A stretch of 64,000 nt of DNA from Sphingobium sp. AS12 (GTDB taxonomy: Bacteria > Pseudomonadota > Alphaproteobacteria > Sphingomonadales > Sphingomonadaceae). This document shows positions 11,524 to 19,657 of the stretch, piece by piece (within the stretch, counting starts at the first letter, position 1; every line of letters starts with the position of its first letter). The DNA lies in the NCBI RefSeq assembly GCF_019097845.1, contig NZ_JAHRGM010000024.1, positions 248,001-312,000 on the forward strand. The letters are read 5' to 3'. The position numbers and the translations under genes were made by a program. The notes under the pieces are model-generated. The model was not told the DNA's origin. It ran no database searches and saw only the letters and a program-made list of their open reading frames with translations.

Positions 11524-12342
11524 ATGAACCGTCTCGCCCGTGCCGGACTGCTGCTGACCGGCCTTGGCCTGCCCGCTTTGCCCCTGCTGGCCCAACATGT
11601 CGGCCATGGCGATCATGCCGCGCACAAGGCGGCAGACCCGATTGCCGCCGCCGTCGCCGCGCCCAGCCGCACGCCAACCAATGTCCTGCGCGACAAATAT
11701 CGCCACCCGGCTGAAACATTGGCCTTTTTCGGCGTGACACCGACCCAGACTGTGGTGGAATATTCCCCCAGCGGTGGCTGGTACACCGAAATATTGGCGC
11801 CGTTGCTGCGCGATCAGGGCAAATTCTACGCGCTGCAACCCACTGGCCGCTATCTCGACGGCTACAAGACATTCCTGGCCGCCAAGCCTGCCGTCTATGA
11901 CAAGGTGATGGTGGTCGCCTATCCCGAAGCGACCGCGACGATCCCCGCCAACAGCGTGGACACGGTGCTGACCTTCCGCAATGTCCATAATATGGTAATG
12001 GCGGGGAACGAAGCTGCGACCTTCGCCGCCTTCTTTGCGATGCTCAAGCCCGGCGGTACGCTGGGCGTGGTTGATCATCGCCTGCCCGAAGGGCGCGACA
12101 GCGCGCTGGAAAAGACCAGCGGCTATCTCAAAGTCTCGACCATCCGCCGCATCGCTGAGGCCGCCGGTTTCACCTATGTCGGCGCGTCGGAAGTCAACGC
12201 CAATCCCAAGGATACGGCGGATTGGGCCAAGGGCGTATGGACCCTGCCCCCTGTGCTGACCAACAAGGATGTCGATCGGGACAAATATCTGGCGATCGGC
12301 GAAAGCGACCGCATGACGCTCAAATTCATCAAGCCGCTGTAA
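11524..12342 (+). CDS. Exported SAM-methyltransferase-like protein (COG4798 type)
   Basis: The protein has 272 residues. A signal peptide is visible (MNRLARAGLLLTGLGLPALP then LLA-Q), followed by a His-rich segment HVGHGDHAAHKAAD. The body matches the predicted exported methyltransferase family: a DKYRHPAETLAFFGV opening, VVEYSPSGGWYTEILAP in place of the canonical SAM motif I, and VLTFRNVHNM and MLKPGGTLGVVDHR further on. These proteins are annotated as methyltransferases, but SAM use outside the cytoplasm is doubtful, so the real activity is open. An AAGAGAGGA ribosome binding site precedes the ATG. Strong hairpin structures lie on both sides of the gene. Confidence 0.82.
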   Translation: MNRLARAGLLLTGLGLPALPLLAQHVGHGDHAAHKAADPIAAAVAAPSRTPTNVLRDKYRHPAETLAFFGVTPTQTVVEYSPSGGWYTEILAPLLRDQGKFYALQPTGRYLDGYKTFLAAKPAVYDKVMVVAYPEATATIPANSVDTVLTFRNVHNMVMAGNEAATFAAFFAMLKPGGTLGVVDHRLPEGRDSALEKTSGYLKVSTIRRIAEAAGFTYVGASEVNANPKDTADWAKGVWTLPPVLTNKDVDRDKYLAIGESDRMTLKFIKPL

Positions 12343-12350
12343 ATAGACCC

Positions 12351-12380
12351 AACCCGGTTGCGCCACGGCGCAACCGGGTT
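12351..12380. other. Perfect 13-14 bp hairpin between two + strand genes
   Basis: AACCCGGTTGCGCC (12351-12364) is the exact reverse complement of GGCGCAACCGGGTT (12367-12380). The realistic stem is 13 bp with a four-base loop. It begins eight bases after the previous stop and ends eleven bases before the GTG start of the next gene. There is no T-run. It may act as an attenuator or mRNA stabiliser, or it may mask the next ribosome binding site. Confidence 0.7.
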
Positions 12381-12391
12381 AAGGCGGGGCC

Positions 12392-13318
12392 GTGACGCCG
12401 TCTCCGCCCCAACCCCGACCACATCGGCCCCTTTTTGCCATCGGGCTGCGGCTGACCGCCGTCATCTGCCTGTCGATCATGTTCGTGACCGTGCGGGTGG
12501 TCGATGGGCGGGGCGTCCATGTCGTCGAATCGCTTTTCTATCGCCAGGCGCTCGCCCTGCCCTTCGTGTTCGGCTGGGTGGCAATGGCCGATGGCCTCCG
12601 CACCGTGCGCACCAACCGCATCCGCGTCCATGCCAGCCGCATGATGCTGGGGCTGAGCGGCATGTTGCTCAATTTCCTGTCCTATATCCTGCTATTGCCC
12701 GCGGAAGCCGCAACGATCGGCTTTACCATGCCGATCTTCGGCACGATCCTGTCGGCGCTGATCCTGCGGGAGGCGACGGGCGTCCATCGCTGGGCCGCCG
12801 TGCTGATCGGCTTTGTCGGGGTGCTGGTGATGATCCGGCCCGATGCCGGCCATTTCCCGCTACAGGGGGTCGCAGTCGCCATCGCCGCCGCCTTCGTGAC
12901 GGCCAGCGTCAGCCTGGTGCTGCGCGAACTGGGCCGGACCGAAAGCGCAGGCGTGGTGGTGTTCTGGTTCACCACGCTGTCGATGATCCCGCTGGGCATC
13001 GCCATGCCCTTCTTCGCGCAGATGCATGATCCGGTCACATGGGGGCTATTGCTGCTGATCGGCCTGTTCGGCGGCATCGCCCAGCTTTGCCTGACCGCCG
13101 CGCTGCGCTGGGGGCCGGTGTCGGTGGTGCTGCCAATGGACTATAGCGCGATCATCTGGACGACGCTGCTGGGCCTTGCGATCGGCGAGCCATGGCCGCT
13201 GGCGACGACCTGGATCGGGGCAAGCCTGATCATCGCCAGCGGTCTCTATATTGCCTGGCGCGAACATGTCCGCGGCAAGGCGGCGCGGGTTAGGACAACA
13301 GTTCTGCATCCAGACTGA
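12392..13318 (+). CDS. EamA/DMT-family transporter
   Basis: The protein has 308 residues from GTG 12392. Ten hydrophobic helices form two EamA repeats of five. The ends of each repeat carry the usual motifs, such as RHIPLLA-like IGFTMPIFGTILSAL in the first and LPMDYSAIIWTTLLGLAIGE in the second. Members export small metabolites across the inner membrane, and the substrate cannot be read from the sequence. The gene converges on osmC with a 29-bp overlap of the coding ends. The start is the first plausible one after the hairpin, and no strong ribosome binding site is seen. Confidence 0.87.
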   Translation: MTPSPPQPRPHRPLFAIGLRLTAVICLSIMFVTVRVVDGRGVHVVESLFYRQALALPFVFGWVAMADGLRTVRTNRIRVHASRMMLGLSGMLLNFLSYILLLPAEAATIGFTMPIFGTILSALILREATGVHRWAAVLIGFVGVLVMIRPDAGHFPLQGVAVAIAAAFVTASVSLVLRELGRTESAGVVVFWFTTLSMIPLGIAMPFFAQMHDPVTWGLLLLIGLFGGIAQLCLTAALRWGPVSVVLPMDYSAIIWTTLLGLAIGEPWPLATTWIGASLIIASGLYIAWREHVRGKAARVRTTVLHPD

Positions 13319-13721
13319 TGTCGGCCTTGAGCAATTTGGAAATCGGGCAATTGGCCTTGGCCTTGCCGGCCAGATCCTGAAATGTCGCGTCATCCACGTC
13401 GGGGATGCTGGCCTTGAGCGTCAGATGGCTGGCGGTGACGGCAAAACCATCGTCCAGCTTTTCCAGCGTGACGACCGCCTTTGTGTCCATTTTGGTGGCT
13501 GTCAGCCCGGCTTCACCCAGGATCAGCGACAGCGCCATGGTGAAGCACGAGGCGTGGGCCGCGGCGATCAGTTCTTCGGGGTTGCTGCCCGGCACGCCTT
13601 CAAAACGTGTCGCAAATCCATAGGGATAGGCGTCCAGCGCGCCGCTCTGGGTCGATATCGCGCCCTTGCCGTCTTTCAGCCCGCCGCTCCACACCGCTGA
13701 TCCGCTACGATTGATCTTCAT
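13290..13721 (-). CDS. OsmC family peroxiredoxin-like protein
   Basis: The protein has 143 residues from ATG 13721, chosen because AGGAG lies eight bases upstream and the family begins with MKINRSGSAVWSGG. OsmC-type proteins reduce organic hydroperoxides through two cysteines. Here one clear Cys lies in EELIAAAHASCFTMALS and the second in the C-terminal KAKANCPISKLL motif, matching the OsmC subgroup. It sits back-to-back with the PRC-barrel gene, sharing a short 88-bp promoter region, so both may belong to a stress regulon. Confidence 0.9.
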   Translation of the reverse strand: MKINRSGSAVWSGGLKDGKGAISTQSGALDAYPYGFATRFEGVPGSNPEELIAAAHASCFTMALSLILGEAGLTATKMDTKAVVTLEKLDDGFAVTASHLTLKASIPDVDDATFQDLAGKAKANCPISKLLKADISLDAELLS

Positions 13722-13809
13722 GACTCTATCTCCTGCTCTTGCCGACAAGGAACCCGCGGGCATCCCCGTGGTTGCATCCTTATGATCCTTCTTGTGCAGG
13801 AGAGTGACA

Positions 13810-14175
13810 ATGTCTAACACGACACTTGAAAATCACGGCCAGCTAATCGCATCCGATCGGGTAGAGGGCACTGCTGTCTATAATCGGCAGGGCGAAAAGC
13901 TTGGCAAAATCTCCAACTTCATGGTCGACAAGGTTACGGGGCAGGTCCGTTATGCAGTGCTGTCCTTTGGCGGCTTTCTGGGCATGGGGCATGACCATTA
14001 TCCCCTGCCCTGGTCGATGCTGAATTACGACAAGCAGCAGGGCGGCTATGTAGTCGACCTGGACCGCAAGCTGCTGGAAGAAGCGCCGCGCCACATGGCC
14101 GACGAACGCCCCGATTATGACGATGGCTATGGCCGCAACGTCTATCAATATTATGGTCTGATCTACCCCTGGTAG
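13810..14175 (+). CDS. PRC-barrel domain protein
   Basis: The protein has 121 residues from ATG 13810, with AGGAG six bases upstream. The PRC-barrel spans most of the length: VEGTAVYNRQGEKLGKISNF, then VRYAVLSFGGFLGMGHDHYPLPWSML. The C-terminal tail is rich in Tyr and Asp (DYDDGYGRNVYQYYGLIYPW). Such proteins are small soluble or membrane-associated factors often induced by stress. The precise role is unknown. It is divergent from the OsmC gene. Confidence 0.88.
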   Translation: MSNTTLENHGQLIASDRVEGTAVYNRQGEKLGKISNFMVDKVTGQVRYAVLSFGGFLGMGHDHYPLPWSMLNYDKQQGGYVVDLDRKLLEEAPRHMADERPDYDDGYGRNVYQYYGLIYPW

Positions 14176-14261
14176 GGGCTGTCTGGTGGACGGGCGGTGG
14201 TGGCAAAGCCGCCTGCCCGCCTGCGCTTTCCGGTCGCCCAGATTTCGACACATTTTGTCGC

Positions 14262-14290
14262 TTGCCCATTGTCTACCATAAAAATAGAAT
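14262..14290 (+). promoter_or_regulatory. Candidate sigma70-type promoter for the RBBP9-like gene
   Basis: TTGCCC (14262-14267) and TAGAAT (14285-14290) are separated by exactly 17 bp in a locally AT-rich stretch, 40 bp upstream of the ATG. This is a motif match only. Confidence 0.35.
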
Positions 14291-14329
14291 TATCCTCATG
14301 TCCTGGATAGACAGGATGAGGATCAGACC

Positions 14330-14998
14330 ATGGAGCGATTCGGATTTTCGGGTGACACGCGCCAGCCGGTCGTGCTGACCATCCCTGGCCTGAACAATAG
14401 CGGGCCGGGCCACTGGCAAAGCCTGTGGGAGGATACACGCGGCGATTGCGAGCGGGTTGATCTGGGCAGCTGGGCCAGCCCCAACCGCAATGCTTGGGTC
14501 ACGCGGCTGGATGCAGCGATCCGCGCTGCCAACGGGCCCGTCATCCTGGCGGCGCACAGCCTGGGCTGCATGGCTGTCGCCTGGTGGGGTGCGTTGCAGA
14601 GCCAGGCCTATGGCTGGCCCGTGACCGGCGCACTGCTTGTTGCGCCGCCCGATTGCGACCGGATGGAAACGCCAGAAACGATCGGTGGCTTTGGCCCCAC
14701 TCCGCGCGCGCCGCTGCCCTTCCCGTCCATCCTGGTGGCCAGCCGGGACGACCCTTATATCTTCTTCGAGCGCGCCCACAGCGTCGGCAAATATTGGGGC
14801 AGCGAATTTGTCGATGCGGGCCATGTCGGCCACATCAACGCCGATTCGGGCCTTGGCGAATGGAGTTTTGGACAGGGGCTGCTCGAACGGCTGATCGACA
14901 ATGCCCAGGAACAGGCGTCCGCCATGCGCCAGTCCCGTCCCGCCATTCCGCTGGCGCGGCAAACGCTGACCTCTGCGGGCCTTCGCGCCCATTTGTGA
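14330..14998 (+). CDS. RBBP9/YdeN family alpha/beta hydrolase
   Basis: A serine hydrolase of 222 residues. The family motif GLNNSGPGHWQSLWE is at about residue 22, the nucleophile elbow AHSLGC at about residue 81, the acidic residue region ASRDDPYIFFERA and the final catalytic His in GHVGHINADSGLG. All triad positions look intact. The C-terminal extension after about residue 190 is Arg/Ser-rich. Substrates of this family are mostly unknown. The gene appears monocistronic, with its own promoter-like sequence upstream and a terminator downstream. Confidence 0.9.
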   Translation: MERFGFSGDTRQPVVLTIPGLNNSGPGHWQSLWEDTRGDCERVDLGSWASPNRNAWVTRLDAAIRAANGPVILAAHSLGCMAVAWWGALQSQAYGWPVTGALLVAPPDCDRMETPETIGGFGPTPRAPLPFPSILVASRDDPYIFFERAHSVGKYWGSEFVDAGHVGHINADSGLGEWSFGQGLLERLIDNAQEQASAMRQSRPAIPLARQTLTSAGLRAHL

Positions 14999-15010
14999 TC
15001 ATTGAACCCC

Positions 15011-15058
15011 AAGGGGCGCGACAAGAGAAACTTGAGCGCCCCTTATATTTACTTTTTT
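15011..15058 (+). terminator. Terminator after the RBBP9-like gene
   Basis: AAGGGGCGC (15011-15019) pairs with GCGCCCCTT (15036-15044). The 16-base loop contains a small AAG/CTT stem. A T-rich tract with six consecutive T (15053-15058) follows. Confidence 0.6.
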
Positions 15059-15100
15059 GTCTATCAATCTAGTTGAGATAATGTGCGGAAAGAGGTACGC

Positions 15101-15289
15101 ATGACTGACACAAGACCAACTGACTTGCGCATCGGTCGCACCGACGCACAACGGTCCGACATCACGATCAGCATCGACAAGGTGCGAGGCGTGTTAGCGG
15201 GCCTGAAATTCGGATCGATCACGCTGACCGTCCATGACGCCCGCGTGGTCCAGATCGATGTGACTGAAAAGACGCGCCTGACCAGCTGA
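15101..15289 (+). CDS. YezD family (DUF2292) small protein
   Basis: The protein has 62 residues from ATG 15101, chosen because GGAAAGAGG lies just upstream. The DUF2292 core is visible as ISIDKVRGVLAGLKFGSITL followed by VHDARVVQIDVTEKTRL. The family is small, basic and of unknown function. In Bacillus it is linked to sulfur metabolism regulation. Here it lies 162 bp upstream of a TonB-dependent receptor on the same strand, which hints at a shared uptake or sulfur response, but that is inference from position. Confidence 0.85.
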   Translation: MTDTRPTDLRIGRTDAQRSDITISIDKVRGVLAGLKFGSITLTVHDARVVQIDVTEKTRLTS

Positions 15290-15389
15290 CAGCGGAGGGC
15301 GAGTAAAACGGGGCTACCGGGTCATCATGACCCATGCGGCAAGGGGGTGAGCCGCACTATTGAGCATCATCCTGAAAATACAGGCTTTG

Positions 15390-15439
15390 ACCGGACCACC
15401 GGAAACGCCGCGATCGACTAAACACCGGACCGCCGGAAA
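15390..15439 (+). promoter_or_regulatory. 16-bp direct repeat in the leader of the TonB-dependent receptor gene
   Basis: ACCGGACCACCGGAAA (15390-15405) recurs as ACCGGACCGCCGGAAA (15424-15439), one mismatch, start-to-start distance 34 bp. The second copy ends 12 bases before the receptor ATG and abuts its ribosome binding site. Each copy holds two CCGG tetramers. It could be an operator pair or two RNA elements controlling translation. No known riboswitch was recognised. Confidence 0.5.
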
Positions 15440-15451
15440 AAGGGGACCAAT

Positions 15452-17911
15452 ATGATTGCGCGTTTTCTGTTGCTTGCCAGCGTGGCAAGCGCTTCCTTCA
15501 TCACGCCTGCTGCCTTTGCGCAGGACGCCACGCCACAACCGGTCGACCCGGCCGCCGAAACGCAGAACCCGCGCAGCGACGTCATCGTCGTGACCGCCCG
15601 CCGCCGTCAGGAAACCGCGCAGGAAGTGCCACTGGCCATTTCCGTGGTCCGTGGCGACAGCATCGAGGCGACCGGCAATTTCAACATCGTCAAGCTGCAA
15701 CAGCTCGCGCCGACGCTGCAGGTTTATACCACCAACCCGCGCAACACGTCGGTCAACATTCGTGGCCTTGGCGTGCCGTTCGGCCTGACCAGCGACGGCT
15801 TTGAACAGGGCGTCGGCATCTATGTCGACGACGTCTATAACAGCCGCGTTGCCGCTGCGACCTTCGACTTCCTCGACGTCGCGCAGGTCGAAGTGCTGCG
15901 CGGGCCACAGGGCACGCTCTATGGCAAGAACACCACGGCAGGCGCGATCAACATCACGACCAACCAGCCGACCTTTAATTTTGAGGGCCGCGCCGAACTG
16001 ACCGTCGGCAACCTCAACCTCAAACAGGCAAAGGCCGCCGTTTCTGGTCCTCTGTCCGACACGGTCGCCGTGCGCATTGCCATGGCATCGACCAGCCGTC
16101 GCGGCACGCTCTACAATGTGACAAGCCAGCGCTGGATCAACGAACAGGACAATCTGGGCCTTCGCGGCCAGTTGCTGTTCAAGCCCAGCGAGGATTTCAG
16201 CATCACCCTGTCGGGCGATTACAGCAAGCAAGACCCCGAATGCTGCGGCACCACCTTCGTGCGCGTCGGTCGCACCCAGCGTCCGCTCAACCGCCAATAT
16301 GACGCACTGGCCGCCGCGCAAAATTATGTCGTCCCCAGCCGCAATCCCTATGACCGGCTGACTGATCTGGACAGCAACCTGAACGCTGGCAACAAGATTG
16401 GCGGCGTGTCGGCGAAGATCAAATGGGATGTCGGCCCCGGCACCCTGACTTCCGTCACCGCCTGGCGCTTCTGGGACTGGATGCCGGAAAATGACCGCGA
16501 CTTTACCGGCCTGTCGATCGTGTCGAAATCGCAGAACCCCTCACAGCAGGACCAGTATAGCCAGGAATTCCGCTATAATTACGAAAGCCAGGATGTCGAT
16601 TTCGTCCTCGGCCTGTTTGGTTTCAAGCAGCGGATCGACACGCAGGGCACAGAACAGCAGGGCAACGCCGCTGCGAAATGGAGCCTGGCACCATCGACCG
16701 ATCCGGCCAATCCCGCCAATATCCCAGCTACGCTGGCAGGCCTGACCGCCAGCAACACCCAATATCTGAAGGCCGACAGTGCCGCTCTATTCGGTCAGCT
16801 AAGCTGGAAAGTGACGGACGCGCTGACGATCCAGCCGGGCCTGCGCCTTAACTATGACAAGAAGTCTGGCTTCTATCAGCGCGTCGTCACCAACGCCCCG
16901 GGTCAGGCCATCAGTTGCACCACCGTCGCTGAACCGGGGACCATCAAGGGAACCACCCAGCAATGCGGCGTCTATCAGCCACAGGTCAGCGCCCCCTCCG
17001 ACAGCGCATGGAATTTCACCTACGACTTAAACATCAATTACAAGATCGCCCGCGATGTGCTGGCCTATGCGACCTATGCCAAAAGTTTCAAGACGCTGGG
17101 GATCAACCAGAACGGCCTGCCGCTCAACGCCGACAATACGGTCAATTATGACGCCAGCACGGTGAAGCCGGAATCGGTCAACCATTATGAAATCGGCCTC
17201 AAGACCCAGTTCTTCGATCGCCGCGCGACCTTCAACCTCACCGCCTTCCGCACCGACATCAAGAATTTCCAGGCAACGGTGAATGGCGGCCAGTTCGGTA
17301 CGGTGCGCGGCTATCTGGCCAATGCGGGCAAGGTCCAGTCGCAGGGTATCGAGGCGGATTTCAAGATCGTCGCCAGCGACCGCTTCACCGCCTATGCCAA
17401 TGGCGCCTATACCGACGCCAAATATAAGAAATTCGTGGACGCGCCCTGCCCGCCCGAACTGTCGGGCGGCACGTTCCAGGCGGCCAATGCGACGCCCGAC
17501 TATTCGCAGCCGGGCGTGCCGGGTGCGCTCAGCCCGCGCCAGTGCGACATTTCCGGTGCCGATCTGCCGGGCGTATCCAAATGGGCCTTCTCTTATGGTG
17601 CGGAGATCAACCAGCCGGTGACGCTGCTGGCGAAAGAGGGTCAAGTCTATTTCGGCGTGGACGGCAATTACCGTTCGCACTGGAACAGCAACGCCTCACC
17701 CTCGATCTACACCAATGTGAAGGGCTATGCGCTGACCAACTTCCGCGCCGGTTTCCGGGGCGAAGGGTTCGACGTATTCGGCTGGGTCCGCAACGCGCTC
17801 GACGTCGATTATATCGAAACCCTCCAGGTCGCGCCCGGCAACACCGGCCTGATCGCCGGCCAGCCCGGCGATCCGCAAACCTGGGGCGGCACGATCAAGT
17901 TCAGCTTCTGA
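15452..17911 (+). CDS. TonB-dependent outer membrane receptor
   Basis: The protein has 819 residues. A signal peptide ends near AFA-QDATPQ. The region around DVIVVTARRRQETAQEVPLAISVV is the TonB-box and start of the plug. The plug motifs VNIRGLGVP and VEVLRGPQGTLYGKNTTAGAINI are clear, and the barrel ends with a C-terminal Phe (GGTIKFSF) for BAM recognition. It belongs to the large sphingomonad receptor type, in which ligands range from siderophores to plant compounds. The ligand here is unknown. AAAAAGGGGACCAAT precedes the ATG. The preceding small YezD gene is the only possible functional hint. Confidence 0.96.
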   Translation: MIARFLLLASVASASFITPAAFAQDATPQPVDPAAETQNPRSDVIVVTARRRQETAQEVPLAISVVRGDSIEATGNFNIVKLQQLAPTLQVYTTNPRNTSVNIRGLGVPFGLTSDGFEQGVGIYVDDVYNSRVAAATFDFLDVAQVEVLRGPQGTLYGKNTTAGAINITTNQPTFNFEGRAELTVGNLNLKQAKAAVSGPLSDTVAVRIAMASTSRRGTLYNVTSQRWINEQDNLGLRGQLLFKPSEDFSITLSGDYSKQDPECCGTTFVRVGRTQRPLNRQYDALAAAQNYVVPSRNPYDRLTDLDSNLNAGNKIGGVSAKIKWDVGPGTLTSVTAWRFWDWMPENDRDFTGLSIVSKSQNPSQQDQYSQEFRYNYESQDVDFVLGLFGFKQRIDTQGTEQQGNAAAKWSLAPSTDPANPANIPATLAGLTASNTQYLKADSAALFGQLSWKVTDALTIQPGLRLNYDKKSGFYQRVVTNAPGQAISCTTVAEPGTIKGTTQQCGVYQPQVSAPSDSAWNFTYDLNINYKIARDVLAYATYAKSFKTLGINQNGLPLNADNTVNYDASTVKPESVNHYEIGLKTQFFDRRATFNLTAFRTDIKNFQATVNGGQFGTVRGYLANAGKVQSQGIEADFKIVASDRFTAYANGAYTDAKYKKFVDAPCPPELSGGTFQAANATPDYSQPGVPGALSPRQCDISGADLPGVSKWAFSYGAEINQPVTLLAKEGQVYFGVDGNYRSHWNSNASPSIYTNVKGYALTNFRAGFRGEGFDVFGWVRNALDVDYIETLQVAPGNTGLIAGQPGDPQTWGGTIKFSF

Positions 17912-17929
17912 TCCCTCTCACCCCGCCGG

Positions 17930-17963
17930 TGGGCGGAGCGGCACGACCATGCCACTCCGCCCA
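17930..17963 (+). terminator. Strong hairpin after the TonB-dependent receptor gene
   Basis: TGGGCGGAGCGGCA (17930-17943) pairs with TGCCACTCCGCCCA (17950-17963), one mismatch in 14, loop of six bases. It begins 19 bases after the stop. No T-run follows, so it may instead be an mRNA 3' stabiliser. Confidence 0.5.
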
Positions 17964-18009
17964 TTGCTGGCCATTTGCGCCGCGGGACCGGCTGGGCTAG
18001 AGCCTGCCC

Positions 18010-18882
18010 ATGTCCACGACCTTCACGCTCGACACATCGACCAGCCGCGCCAATCCCACCCCTGCGCCGATGAAGCGCCTGACCGTGCCTGCCATCCAGC
18101 GGCGCAAGTTTGAGGGGACAACCGAAGAGCCGCTGGTGATGCTGACGGCCTACACCGCTCGGCAGGCGCAATTGCTCGATCCGCATTGCGACATGCTGCT
18201 GGTCGGCGATTCGCTGGGGCAGGTGATTTATGGCCTGCCTTCCACCCTCGCCGTCACGCTCGACATGATGTGCGCTCATGGCGCGGCGGTCGTGCGCGGC
18301 AGCTATCATAGCGTCGTGATCGTCGACATGCCGTTCGGCAGCTATGAATCCTCCCCGCAACAGGCCTTCGCCAGCGCCAGCCGCATCATGGCGGAAACCG
18401 GCGCGGCGGCGGTCAAGCTGGAAGGTGGGCAGGTCATGGCGGAAACCATCGCGTTCCTCAGCCAGCGCGGCATCCCGGTCATGGCCCATGTCGGCCTGAC
18501 CCCGCAGGCGGTCAATGCGCTGGGCGGCTATGGCGCGCGCGGCAAGAGCCAGGAAGAACATGCCAAGATCATGGCCGACGCCCGTGCCGTGGCGCAGGCG
18601 GGCGCCTTTGCCATGGTGCTGGAAGGCGTGATGGAGGAGCTTGCCGTCGCTATCACCGACAGCGTCGATGTGCCGGTGATCGGCATTGGCGCATCGGCGC
18701 ATTGCGACGGGCAGGTGCTGGTGACCGAAGATATGCTGGGCATGTTCGAACGGGTGCCGCGCTTCGTCAAACGCTTCGACAATATCGCGCAAACCATTGC
18801 CAGTGCAGCAGAGCGTTACGCCGCCGATGTGCGGGCGCGCAGCTTTCCGACGGAAGAACAGGTCTATCGCCCGAAAAAGTGA
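18010..18882 (+). CDS. panB: 3-methyl-2-oxobutanoate hydroxymethyltransferase
   Basis: First committed enzyme of pantothenate biosynthesis: transfers a hydroxymethyl group from 5,10-methylene-THF to 2-oxoisovalerate to give ketopantoate, in the cytoplasm. The protein has 290 residues. The metal-binding [14 protein letters not shown], the [14 protein letters not shown] loop, the AAAVKLEGG segment, the AHVGLTPQ motif and the [14 protein letters not shown] region are all present. The N-terminal 20 residues before MKRLTVPAI look like a family-atypical extension, so a start at 18070 is possible. The following gene begins 76 bp downstream. Confidence 0.96.
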   Translation: MSTTFTLDTSTSRANPTPAPMKRLTVPAIQRRKFEGTTEEPLVMLTAYTARQAQLLDPHCDMLLVGDSLGQVIYGLPSTLAVTLDMMCAHGAAVVRGSYHSVVIVDMPFGSYESSPQQAFASASRIMAETGAAAVKLEGGQVMAETIAFLSQRGIPVMAHVGLTPQAVNALGGYGARGKSQEEHAKIMADARAVAQAGAFAMVLEGVMEELAVAITDSVDVPVIGIGASAHCDGQVLVTEDMLGMFERVPRFVKRFDNIAQTIASAAERYAADVRARSFPTEEQVYRPKK

Positions 18883-18958
18883 TTTGCCTGTGGCATAAGC
18901 GCCGCTATTGATCGCGCCTTCTGCCCATCTGTTTCTGATCCATGTCCCGGAGAATATC

Positions 18959-19657
18959 GTGGCCCTGACGCCGCAAAATAGCGAAGCCTTCATGCGTGAA
19001 GTCGATGAAGCGGTCCGTCAGGACCAGCTTTTGACGGTGTGGCAGCGCTATGGGCGCTGGATATTGGTTGCGGTCGTCGTCGGCTTGGCGGCCTTTGGCG
19101 GCTGGCTCTACTGGCAACATCACAGCAAGACCCAATCGGAAGCCGTGTCGGAACAGATGGACGCCGTGCTGGCGACCGCCACCGGCGGCGGCACGCCCGA
19201 CGCCAAGCAGCTGGACGCTCTGACCAAGGCCAACCAGCCAGGCTATCGCGCGTCGGCTTTGCTGGTGCAGGCCGGCACCGCTTCGCGCAAGGGCGACGCC
19301 AAGGGGGCAATCGCCCTCTATGGCGCGATGGTTGCCGATACCGGGCTGGACCAGCCCTATCGTGATCTGGCGCTGATCCGCCAGACCGCACTGGAATTTG
19401 AAACGCTAAAGCCGCAGCAGATCGTCGATCGCCTGAAACCGCTGGCGATCGAGGGTGCGCCCTGGTTCGGCAGCGCGGGCGAGCTGGTCGCCATCGCTTA
19501 CATGAAGATGGGCAAGAATGACCTCGCCGGGCCGCTTTTCGCCGGAATCGCCAAGGATGCCAATGTGCCCCAGTCGATCCGTTCACGCGCGCGACAGATG
19601 GCAGGACTATTGGGGATCGATGCGGTCGAATTGCCCGCTGATCCGGCACAGGGATGA
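18959..19657 (+). CDS. YfgM-like tetratricopeptide membrane protein
   Basis: The protein has 232 residues from GTG 18959, chosen for the GGAG seven bases upstream. A cytoplasmic N-terminus (SEAFMREVDEAVRQDQL) leads into one membrane helix (WILVAVVVGLAAFGGWLYW), then a periplasmic TPR-type helical region. This is the YfgM architecture: an inner-membrane protein linked to the SecYEG translocon and periplasmic chaperone traffic. It is followed by bamB with an ATGA overlap and then der, the same order as in many proteobacteria. That context strengthens the call. Confidence 0.88.
   Translation: MALTPQNSEAFMREVDEAVRQDQLLTVWQRYGRWILVAVVVGLAAFGGWLYWQHHSKTQSEAVSEQMDAVLATATGGGTPDAKQLDALTKANQPGYRASALLVQAGTASRKGDAKGAIALYGAMVADTGLDQPYRDLALIRQTALEFETLKPQQIVDRLKPLAIEGAPWFGSAGELVAIAYMKMGKNDLAGPLFAGIAKDANVPQSIRSRARQMAGLLGIDAVELPADPAQG

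Noticed and set aside
15290..15451. Possible riboswitch (SAM-II, cobalamin) upstream of the TonB-dependent receptor
   Set aside because: I could not match the conserved cores of these classes. Small stems such as GGGTCA-TCA-TGACCC are present, but not the required pattern. Only the direct repeat is reported.
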